9,610 bases of DNA from Actinomycetes bacterium (GTDB lineage: Bacteria; Actinomycetota; Acidimicrobiia; Acidimicrobiales; RAAP-2): NCBI GenBank assembly GCA_021795095.1, contig JAJYPU010000067.1:1-9610 (forward strand). The letters are read 5' to 3'. Below are positions 1 to 5,563 of this stretch, piece by piece (the first letter of the stretch is position 1; each line of letters begins with the position of its first letter). The notes beneath the pieces are model-generated. The model saw nothing but the letters and a program-made list of their open reading frames with translations. It searched no databases and was not told the DNA's origin. The position numbers were made by a program, and so were the translations under genes.

Positions 1-282
1 TCCGATCTGTTGTCAGTTCGAGCGACGGAAGAAGCAGTCAAGGCCTTCCTGGAACCGAAGGTCGTCCCGGTCGACGAGCCCACTCCTCGTGAGATTTCGA
101 CGGCGCCCCGGTTACGACCGGTACCCGACGCCAGTGTCGCGGAACTCGAGCACTTACTCGAGGACTATCTGAATACACGGGTTCACGTTGATCTCAAGGG
201 GCGGAACGGCCGAATCATTATAGATTTTGCTGATCTTGACGACCTAGAACGTCTGTATATCGTTATCTCACAGGCGAAGTAA
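1..282 (+). CDS. parB: ParB chromosome-partitioning protein, C-terminal part (5' end outside window)
   Basis: The reading frame is open from base 1 to a TAA stop at 280-282 and gives 93 residues with no start of its own. The TTG at base 10 is an internal Leu codon. The fragment begins SDLLSVRATEEAVK, the end of the ParB helix-turn-helix/linker region (family pattern LSVRxTE). A Pro-rich linker follows (about residues 18-42), then a C-terminal dimerisation domain at about 45-91 (ELEHLLEDYLNTRV, then a beta strand around GRIIIDF). ParB binds parS sites near oriC, spreads as a CTP-dependent clamp and works with the ParA ATPase in segregation. The N-terminal CTPase region and the parS-binding core lie outside the window. 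The gene converges on the cwlM-like gene, as in other actinobacteria. Identification is by motif and synteny. Confidence 0.93.
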   Translation, partial: SDLLSVRATEEAVKAFLEPKVVPVDEPTPREISTAPRLRPVPDASVAELEHLLEDYLNTRVHVDLKGRNGRIIIDFADLDDLERLYIVISQAK

Positions 283-283
283 C

Positions 284-319
284 CTTCAACGTTCAACCTA
301 ACGTTTTCGTTGAAGTTTT
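284..319 (+). terminator. Candidate rho-independent terminator of parB
   Basis: CTTCAACG (284-291) and CGTTGAAG (308-315) form a perfect 8-bp inverted repeat with a 16-nt loop, directly followed by TTTT (316-319). It starts 2 bp after the parB stop codon. The stem is only half G/C, the loop is long and the T-run is short, so strength is uncertain. Confidence 0.45.
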
Positions 320-348
320 CCCCAACTTGTGGATGAAGTTGTGGTTTA
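316..348. promoter_or_regulatory. Cluster of three degenerate DnaA-box-like 9-mers
   Basis: Compared with the consensus TTATCCACA, the best 9-mer is TGTGGATGA at 328-336, which reads TCATCCACA on the minus strand (one mismatch). TTTTCCCCA at 316-324 and TGTGGTTTA at 340-348 (minus strand) each have two mismatches. The three begin exactly 12 bp apart. CAACTT/AAGTTG (323-328, 336-341) form a 6-bp inverted repeat around the central box. oriC lies near parAB in actinobacteria, so an outlying DnaA-binding site is plausible, but the match is weak and chance similarity is possible. Confidence 0.3.
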
Positions 349-400
349 CTCTCATTCAGCCTTGGAAAAAGCCTAAATTACCTTGTCCCAGCAGACTTAT

Positions 401-1303
401 TCAGATTGACGTAAGCGTCTCGTTGTGGAGAACTTTTCTCACTAGCTCGTTCATGATCGTCGCGATCTCGTCGACCTGATGGTCGTACGCGCCGTGTTCC
501 ACCTGCAGCGTGGTCATGCGCGTCTCGCGTAGGACCGGTAACGCCATGCCGGTCACTTCGACACGAGGGAGGAGGTCTCTGTTGGCCAGTGCCGCCGCCA
601 GGGAGCTCGCTAGTTGCTCACCCCGGCGTGAGTGCGATCGGTAACTCGCCCAGTAGTGGATGTGGATGCCCTGGATCTCACCGTTGAACTGGAACGATAA
701 GACGATTGCGGCGTTGGCGCCGTTAGCGGTTGTGGCGATCTCGTCGGGGTTGGAACTCTCGAGTCGGACCAGGTTCCCCGAAGTCCAGTCCCGGGCCACG
801 GCGTCGGCGAGGGGAGTCGATCCGGCGATCACCACCAGGTCCGAAGGCAGTTCATTGAAACCGGCCCGGTCGCGCGCCTCGGTGACGAGGTTGCGGTCCG
901 CCATGATTGAGGTCATACGCCAGAGCTCGAGCAGCGTGGCTCGCGTCAGTACGCCGGTGGGCTCGAGGGCCCGGTTGCGTTGGAAATCGATCAGTGCACC
1001 ATCGAGGAGCGTACCGAAGATCCCGTCGATGCGGCCGGGGTCGAACCCGAGCTGGGCCAAGCGGATCTGTAACTCTGCGACGTCGTCCCCGCGCTGGAAT
1101 GGACGGGTGAGGTACAGCAGTCGATCACCGAGATGCCAGCCTGCCTCGACGAGCCGTGACCAGGTCGTGGCGTCGACCTCGCCCGTGATGGGCAGCCCCC
1201 GAGCTCGCTGGAATGCCTCAACCATGGCGGCCGTCGCGTCCCCGAAGACTTGGTCGTCGTTGAAGGGTGCGGCGTAGCCGAGCCGCTGGAGCCGGTTGTG
1301 CAA
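401..1303 (-). CDS. cwlM: CwlM-like protein: two peptidoglycan-binding modules plus degenerate amidase_3 domain
   Basis: From a TTG at 1301-1303 this gives 300 residues ending in TGA at 401-403. Residues 1-55 and about 65-128 are two PG_binding_1 repeats (second: RGDDVAELQIRLAQLGF … IDGIFG … DFQR). Residues about 152-295 match the amidase_3 fold of CwlM, but the zinc-ligand motifs are gone. The DPGHGG-type strand reads LVVIAGST (156-163) and the SLHxN-type strand reads LSFQFN (202-207); only the late VEHG glutamate (269) remains. In mycobacteria CwlM is not a working hydrolase: it activates MurA when phosphorylated by PknB, so a regulatory role is likely here too. The in-frame codons just upstream encode LIQRGDTGPTVRE, the expected start of the first repeat, so the true start probably lies 5' of this TTG at a non-standard codon (CTG at 1352-1354 or 1340-1342). 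It is the last gene of the minus-strand block. Confidence 0.82.
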   Translation of the reverse strand: MHNRLQRLGYAAPFNDDQVFGDATAAMVEAFQRARGLPITGEVDATTWSRLVEAGWHLGDRLLYLTRPFQRGDDVAELQIRLAQLGFDPGRIDGIFGTLLDGALIDFQRNRALEPTGVLTRATLLELWRMTSIMADRNLVTEARDRAGFNELPSDLVVIAGSTPLADAVARDWTSGNLVRLESSNPDEIATTANGANAAIVLSFQFNGEIQGIHIHYWASYRSHSRRGEQLASSLAAALANRDLLPRVEVTGMALPVLRETRMTTLQVEHGAYDHQVDEIATIMNELVRKVLHNETLTSI

Positions 1304-1359
1304 TTCACGGACCGTCGGGCCCGTGTCACCGCGCTGGATCAGGCCTTTTATCAGGGTCG

Positions 1360-1686
1360 TTAGAGGGACGCGGTGATCTCGTGGAGTAGAGCGCCCTTCG
1401 GTTTGGCGCCCACAATCCGTGCGACGACCTGGCCGTCTTTAAAGAGCAGCAGGGTTGGGATGCTCATCACGGAGAACTTGGTAGCGGTAGCGACGTTGAC
1501 ATCGACGTCGAGCTTGCCGATCGTGAACTTGTCGGCCTGTTCGGTCGAAAACTCCTCGAGGATCGGGGCGATCATGCGGCACGGACCACACCACTCCGCC
1601 CAGAAATCAACGAGGATCGGCTTCTCGGCCGAACCGATCACTTCGTCGAAGGTGGCGTCAGTGAGAATTGTGATCGGGCTTGTCAT
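1360..1686 (-). CDS. trxA: Thioredoxin
   Basis: 108 residues, the normal size for a single-domain thioredoxin. The active site WCGPC is at residues 32-36 inside the usual [12 protein letters not shown] strand-helix turn, and the cis-proline loop is S75-I76-P77-T78. It is a cytoplasmic disulfide reductase, reduced by the adjacent TrxB with NADPH, that serves ribonucleotide reductase, peroxiredoxins and methionine sulfoxide reductases. The ATG at 1684-1686 is supported by a strong Shine-Dalgarno sequence, GGGAGGT, four bases upstream. The stop (TAA at 1360-1362) lies about 57 bp before the listed cwlM start and overlaps or abuts its likely true start. trxB is 113 bp upstream on the same strand, a gap large enough for a promoter of its own. 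Confidence 0.97.
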   Translation of the reverse strand: MTSPITILTDATFDEVIGSAEKPILVDFWAEWCGPCRMIAPILEEFSTEQADKFTIGKLDVDVNVATATKFSVMSIPTLLLFKDGQVVARIVGAKPKGALLHEITASL

Positions 1687-1690
1687 TGCT

Positions 1691-1697
1691 ACCTCCC
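1691..1697 (-). promoter_or_regulatory. Shine-Dalgarno sequence of trxA
   Basis: The minus strand reads GGGAGGT, then AGCA and the ATG of trxA. It is among the strongest ribosome-binding sites in the window and fixes the trxA start. Confidence 0.8.
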
Positions 1698-1799
1698 AGT
1701 GACACCCGGTGGCGTCGTGGCGACCACCTTACCCCGAGCCGCCAAATTCATAACCGCGGGAGGACTCCCGTCGCGAGTCGTCGCGACCCGGGCGAACGC
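1698..1799 (-). promoter_or_regulatory. trxB–trxA spacer, possible internal promoter/operator region
   Basis: Together with the trxA ribosome-binding site this is the longest gap inside the minus-strand block. It contains two copies of the palindrome TCGCGA (1771-1776 and 1781-1786) exactly 10 bp apart, within the direct repeat GTCGCGA. It also holds a tight inverted repeat CGGGAG/CTCCCG (1757-1762, 1765-1770) with a 2-bp centre and no T-run, so it is not a convincing terminator. I see no confident -35/-10 pair and no SigR-type GGGAAT…GTT pair. A separate trxA promoter is therefore inferred from spacing only. Confidence 0.3.
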
Positions 1800-2753
1800 T
1801 CAACCGCCGAGCGCCTCGAGCCACCGCTCGGCGTCGATGGCGGCGATGCACCCTGATCCAGCCGACGTGATCGCTTGGCGATACTCGTCGTCTTGCACGT
1901 CGCCGGCCGCGAACAACCCGTCGATGTTCGTGTAGGAACCCACGCCGGTTCGTACGTAGCCGTTGTCGTGGAGTTCGACCTGACCCCGAACGAGTTGGGT
2001 GTTCGGCACGTGACCGATCGCGACGAACACACCCGTCACGTCGATAGTGCGCTCCTCACCGGTCACCGAGTCCGCGACACGGAGTCCGGTGACCTTGTCG
2101 TCGCCGAGGACCTCGAGGACCTTCGTGTTCCATGCGAATCGGATCTTCTCGTTCGCAAAGGCGCGCTCCTGCATGATCTTGGAGGCGCGCAGGGAGTCAC
2201 GACGATGCACGATGGTCACGCTGGACGCGAAGCGAGTGAGGAAGGTGGCCTCCTCGATCGCGGAATCACCACCACCGATTACCGCGATGTCGTGACCCCG
2301 GAAGAAGAAACCGTCGCACGTGGCGCACGTGGACACGCCGTGACTTAGAAGCCGCGCCTCACCAGGGACGTCAAGCATCAGTGACTGCGCGCCGGTCGCC
2401 AAGATCACGGTGTCGGCGCTAATGCTCGGTTCATCATCACCCGAGAGCCACGCACGGAACGGTCGGCCTCCCACCTCGAGTCGCTGCACTTTGTTCACAC
2501 GCAGGTCAGCGCCGAAGCGCTCGGCCTGGGCGCGCATGTTCGCCATCAACTCGGGACCGGTGATGCCCTCGGGGAAGCCGGGGAAGTTCTCGATATCGGT
2601 GGTGAGCATCAGCTGACCACCGGGCTGATCGGAGGTCGAGGACGGTTCACCCTCGATGACGATGGGCTGCAACTGCGCTCGCGCCGTATAGATCGCCGCG
2701 GTGAGACCCGCGGGGCCCGATCCGATGATGAGGACTCGGGTGTGTTCAGTCAT
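1800..2753 (-). CDS. trxB: Thioredoxin-disulfide reductase (NADPH, FAD)
   Basis: 317 residues, typical for low-molecular-weight TrxB. The N-terminal FAD-binding GSGPAG is at 11-16. The redox-active CATC is at 143-146 in the pyridine-nucleotide domain. The NADPH-binding GGGDSA is at 160-165 and the 2'-phosphate-binding HRRDSLRAS at 183-191. The second FAD motif is FAAGDV at 281-286, followed by the Y291-R-Q-A segment. The enzyme passes electrons from NADPH through FAD and the CATC pair to thioredoxin in the cytoplasm. The ATG at 2751-2753 overlaps the end of the upstream membrane-protein gene by 8 bp, so the two are probably translated in a coupled way. The ribosome-binding site is weak (AAAGAA). 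Trx genes beside cwlM and parB are standard actinobacterial synteny. Confidence 0.97.
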   Translation of the reverse strand: MTEHTRVLIIGSGPAGLTAAIYTARAQLQPIVIEGEPSSTSDQPGGQLMLTTDIENFPGFPEGITGPELMANMRAQAERFGADLRVNKVQRLEVGGRPFRAWLSGDDEPSISADTVILATGAQSLMLDVPGEARLLSHGVSTCATCDGFFFRGHDIAVIGGGDSAIEEATFLTRFASSVTIVHRRDSLRASKIMQERAFANEKIRFAWNTKVLEVLGDDKVTGLRVADSVTGEERTIDVTGVFVAIGHVPNTQLVRGQVELHDNGYVRTGVGSYTNIDGLFAAGDVQDDEYRQAITSAGSGCIAAIDAERWLEALGG

Positions 2754-3111
2754 GTTGATTCTTTCGCTGAGGTAGGGGCCGACGTCGACGCCAGATGACG
2801 AGACCGGTACCGAGGGAGAGCACGCCCACGAGGGCGTAACTCAGCCAGACGTGATTGGCGAAGAGGTAGACGTTGAAGAGTCGGATTATACCGATGATCA
2901 GTACGCTCACGAGCACGAGGCCGACGAGGAAAAGCACGAAGACGAAGGCGAGGGTGCGTCCGGCGAGCAGGATCGGACGCAGGACCTTGTCGTGGACGAT
3001 GTCGAGCGCGTGGTCGAGGGTTCCGAGCGCGCGGTCGACGAGGTCAGGTTCGTGGTCTGGGGTGGGGCTCGTCTCGCTCACACTACGAACATAGTGGTCC
3101 GAAAGACTCAA
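2746..3111 (-). CDS. Small membrane protein with two predicted helices, function unknown
   Basis: 121 residues that I do not recognise as a named family. Residues 1-45 are polar and acidic ([20 protein letters not shown]), and 36-45 look amphipathic. A long hydrophobic stretch at about 52-76 and a second at about 88-107 are predicted membrane helices. The tail is strongly basic (WRRRR at 107-111). Both ends are therefore probably cytoplasmic. There is no Cys and no enzyme or zinc motif, so it is not an obvious zinc-binding anti-sigma factor although it lies where rsmA lies in mycobacteria. The TTG at 3109-3111 forms a TTGA overlap with the degV stop, which favours it; a GTG at 3079-3081 (Val11) is the alternative. 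The 3' end overlaps trxB by 8 bp, so it is embedded in the operon. Confidence 0.72.
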   Translation of the reverse strand: MSLSDHYVRSVSETSPTPDHEPDLVDRALGTLDHALDIVHDKVLRPILLAGRTLAFVFVLFLVGLVLVSVLIIGIIRLFNVYLFANHVWLSYALVGVLSLGTGLVIWRRRRPLPQRKNQHD

Positions 3112-3947
3112 GCCTTAATCCAGCAGGCGGCGATGATTCTCGGCCCGCCGTGGGTTCCGACGACCGGACCCACGTCGGAGACGACGAGGGCGTGCTCGGT
3201 TGGCACCGCTGCCACCATCGTGACCAACTCATCGACGTCGCTCGCGTCGCCGTGAACGATTGAGAGTCGCTCAAAGGGGGCGTTATCGCGGACCACTGAC
3301 GCGACCGCCGCGAGGGCCTTGGCCCGGGTGCGTTGCCGTCCCGCTTCGGCCACGACGCCGTCTTTGAGGGCGAGGAGTGGCTTGATCGAGAGGACCTGAC
3401 CGAGCAGCGCGCGGGCGCCACCGACACGACCCCCTTTGACAAGGTGCTCGAGTGTGTCCAGGGTGCCGCAGATACCTACGCGGCCGAGCAGGTCGCGCGC
3501 GCGCGCCTCCAGGTTGTCGAGGTCGGCCCCAGTCTCGGCGAGTTCGGCGAGGTCGATCACCATCAGTCCCACGGCCATCGACACTGCTTTGGTGTCGATG
3601 ACGCGCACGGGTATCCGATCCGCGACCGCTTCAGCAGCGAGGGTGGCGGACTGGTGCGTCGCTGAGAGCGCGGCCGAGATCGTCAGGACGAGGACCCCGT
3701 CGTAGCCGTTCGCCAGGGCTGACTCGTAGGTCGCCTGGAACGAGCCGGGGGAGGGTGCCGCGGTCTCGGGGAGGACCTTGGACTCCTTGCACTTGGCCCA
3801 GAACTGTGACGGGGACAGGTCGGCGCGATCGATGAACTCGTCGTCTCCGAAACGAATCGTCAGCGGCACCACGTCGACGCCGAGTCGTTGTGCGACGTTG
3901 TCGGGGATGTCACTGCCGCTATCACTGACCACACGGATCCGAGCCAT
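3108..3947 (-). CDS. DegV family fatty-acid-binding protein
   Basis: 279 residues, the usual DegV length. The N-terminal VSDSGSDIP (7-15) matches the family VTDSxxDLP signature. TAAPSPGSF (62-70) corresponds to TSQPSPG in the fatty-acid head-group pocket, and KGGRVGG (171-177) is the conserved glycine loop of the second lobe. DegV/FakB proteins bind a fatty acid; in Firmicutes they present it to the kinase FakA, which makes acyl-phosphate for phospholipid synthesis. No FakA/DAK gene lies in this window. The frame stays open upstream to 4532, but that part runs across murJ and is arginine-rich shadow sequence. ATG 3945-3947 has a strong GAGGGGG ribosome-binding site and begins the conserved fold (MARIRVVSDSG). 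It follows murJ by 26 bp and overlaps the next gene by 4 bp. Confidence 0.93.
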   Translation of the reverse strand: MARIRVVSDSGSDIPDNVAQRLGVDVVPLTIRFGDDEFIDRADLSPSQFWAKCKESKVLPETAAPSPGSFQATYESALANGYDGVLVLTISAALSATHQSATLAAEAVADRIPVRVIDTKAVSMAVGLMVIDLAELAETGADLDNLEARARDLLGRVGICGTLDTLEHLVKGGRVGGARALLGQVLSIKPLLALKDGVVAEAGRQRTRAKALAAVASVVRDNAPFERLSIVHGDASDVDELVTMVAAVPTEHALVVSDVGPVVGTHGGPRIIAACWIKA

Positions 3948-3951
3948 TGTT

Positions 3952-3958
3952 CCCCCTC
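3952..3958 (-). promoter_or_regulatory. Shine-Dalgarno sequence of degV
   Basis: The minus strand reads GAGGGGG, then AACA and ATG. It sits in the 26-bp gap after murJ and decides the degV start against the much longer open frame. Confidence 0.75.
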
Positions 3959-3973
3959 GCGTTCTGCCGACTG

Positions 3974-5563
3974 TCAGCCTTGCACGTTCGACGGTCGCCG
4001 GCCAGCGTGGCGCTGGCCGAGTGCCACTACCGCGACGTAGGCGACGATCCCGATCACGAATGCGCTCGCGAAACGGATGATCAACCCGATGCCGACGTTC
4101 GCGCTCGAGGCCGCGTACACCGCGGCCATAGCGACGCCGGCGACGAGCGAGGCGACGGCACTGCGGCGCACGTGGATCGACCAGATTGTCGAGGTGACCG
4201 AGACGTGATGTCTCGAGAGTATGAAGAGCGCCGCAACCGCCGCGACGGTGTACGCGATGGAGACGCTCGAGGTGAGTGCGGCAATCGAGTGGCGCCCGAA
4301 CACGAGGGCCAAGACGATGTTGAGGCCGTTCTGGAAGAGGTAGAGCACGAAGACCTCGCGGGCACGCTGCATCGCCTGGAGGCCTCGAACGCAGAGCATG
4401 TATACGGTGAAGCCCGGCATACCGGCCGCGAGCACCGCGAGAACGGTTCCCGCCGCGAGCGTGTGCGTCGCGTTGACGTGGTTCAACACTGCGACGAGAG
4501 GCTGGCTGAGGATGATGAACCCGATGGTGCACGGCACGATGATCACCAACGACTGGCGCAAGCCGAAGCGGAGTCGTTCGCTGAAACCGGTGTAGTCCTC
4601 ATCGGTGGCCATCCGAGACAACTGGGGCGCGAGTGAACTCAGTACCGATACCACGATCACCGCGTAGGGGATGAGGAAGAACGACCAACCGTAGGTGTAG
4701 GCGCTCACGGGGCCGTTACCGCCGACGCCGAAGGCGAGCGCGAGTATGACATAGAGCGACGCCTGATTGGCGACGACGACGAGCAGGGTCCACCCACCCA
4801 GTCGTGCGATGGCGTGCAGCGCGGGGTCGTGAAGATCGAAACGAGGGGCGACGCGCCAGAGGTCACTGCGGGCGAGCGAGGGCAGTAGGAAGAGGAACTG
4901 AACGGCGACGCCGAGGGTGGTTCCGAGTCCGAGCCAGAGCAGGTCGTGCGAACCAGGTAGTTGTGCCAGGACCGGCGTCGGATCGACGAGGTGGAACCAA
5001 ATCAGCACGGCCACCGCGATGACGTTGTTCGCCACCGGCACCCACGCGGGGGCACCGAATCGATGGCGCACGTTGAGCAGGGCCGTGGCGAGCCCGATGA
5101 GGCCGTAGAAGAAGATCTGCGGGACGAACCAGCGCAGCAGTTCCGTCGCCACCCGGCGTTGATCCTCGAGCAGCGTCGCGGCATGACCCGCGTCGAGCTG
5201 GTGTAGCGCGGTGAATCCATCGATGATCCACGGCGCGGCGATCCAGGCGAGGGCGGATCCGACGACCAGGGCGATGACTGACGCCGTGAGCACGGTAGAG
5301 ATCGAATGCCAGGCCCGCCGCTCACCGTCGACGGCGAGACGCTCGACGAACACGGGGATGTAGGTCGCGATCATGATCCCACCGAGGACGAGGTCGAAGA
5401 GCATGTTGGGAATCGTGTTAGCGAGGTTGAACGCGTCCGCGAGCGGGGTGAACCCGAGGACCCAGACCAGGACGAAGACGCGCAGTAGCCCAGTCAGTCG
5501 GGAGGCGAGCGTGCCGCTCGCCATCGACAGCACTCGTGAGGAGTGGCTCGACGTCGTGCTCAT
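3974..5563 (-). CDS. murJ: Lipid II flippase MurJ (MviN family)
   Basis: 529 highly hydrophobic residues with about 14 predicted membrane helices. The N-terminal signature is ASRLTGLLR (20-28), then LADAFNLANTIPNMLFDLVLGG (41-62), the actinobacterial form of the MurJ motif. Further family regions are ERRAWH (81-86), ALLNVRHRFGAPAWVPVANN (161-180), with the gate-lining arginine/asparagine area, and QLSRMATDEDY (314-324). MurJ moves lipid-linked peptidoglycan precursor across the inner membrane. ATG 5561-5563 forms an ATGA overlap with the stop of the upstream DUF6049 gene, so I prefer it over an ATG/GTG-type start 16 codons upstream. Unlike mycobacterial MviN, the protein ends right after the last helix (GQRHAGRRPSNVQG) with no pseudokinase or extracellular domain. 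It follows the DUF6049 gene and precedes degV. Confidence 0.95.
   Translation of the reverse strand: MSTTSSHSSRVLSMASGTLASRLTGLLRVFVLVWVLGFTPLADAFNLANTIPNMLFDLVLGGIMIATYIPVFVERLAVDGERRAWHSISTVLTASVIALVVGSALAWIAAPWIIDGFTALHQLDAGHAATLLEDQRRVATELLRWFVPQIFFYGLIGLATALLNVRHRFGAPAWVPVANNVIAVAVLIWFHLVDPTPVLAQLPGSHDLLWLGLGTTLGVAVQFLFLLPSLARSDLWRVAPRFDLHDPALHAIARLGGWTLLVVVANQASLYVILALAFGVGGNGPVSAYTYGWSFFLIPYAVIVVSVLSSLAPQLSRMATDEDYTGFSERLRFGLRQSLVIIVPCTIGFIILSQPLVAVLNHVNATHTLAAGTVLAVLAAGMPGFTVYMLCVRGLQAMQRAREVFVLYLFQNGLNIVLALVFGRHSIAALTSSVSIAYTVAAVAALFILSRHHVSVTSTIWSIHVRRSAVASLVAGVAMAAVYAASSANVGIGLIIRFASAFVIGIVAYVAVVALGQRHAGRRPSNVQG

Larger units (their letters stand above)
283..400. other. Convergent intergenic gap between parB and the cwlM-like gene
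   Basis: These 118 bp are visibly more AT-rich than the flanking genes and carry no ORF. The left half holds a candidate hairpin terminator (284-319) and three DnaA-box-like 9-mers (316-348). The hexamer AACGTT occurs at 288 and 300, again 12 bp apart. The right half (about 350-400) shows only a short direct repeat AGCCT around 'ggaaaa' and no clear T-tailed hairpin for the cwlM side. Mycobacterial Rv3916c, which sits between cwlM and parB there, has no counterpart here. Confidence 0.6.

Noticed and set aside
991..1329. GTG-initiated open frame overlapping the cwlM-like gene in another frame
   Set aside because: The translation is Ser/Arg-rich with no domain, whereas the overlapped frame encodes clear peptidoglycan-binding repeats.
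1757..1770. CGGGAG/CTCCCG inverted repeat as a terminator of trxB
   Set aside because: The loop would be only 2 nt and there is no T-run on either strand.
2746..3111. Small membrane protein as an anti-sigma factor replacing RsmA
   Set aside because: There is no sigma-factor gene beside it, no HxxxCxxC zinc motif and no Cys at all, and it has two hydrophobic segments.
3948..4532. N-terminal extension of the DegV reading frame (about 195 codons)
   Set aside because: It lies over murJ in another frame on the same strand and is very rich in Arg and His. The strong ribosome-binding site and the family N-terminus both place the start at 3947.
3947..4636. Plus-strand open frame of 229 codons opposite murJ
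   Set aside because: Its composition (rich in Asp, Glu, Arg, His and Gly) is that of the antisense of a hydrophobic membrane-protein gene. It has no recognisable domain and no ribosome-binding site.
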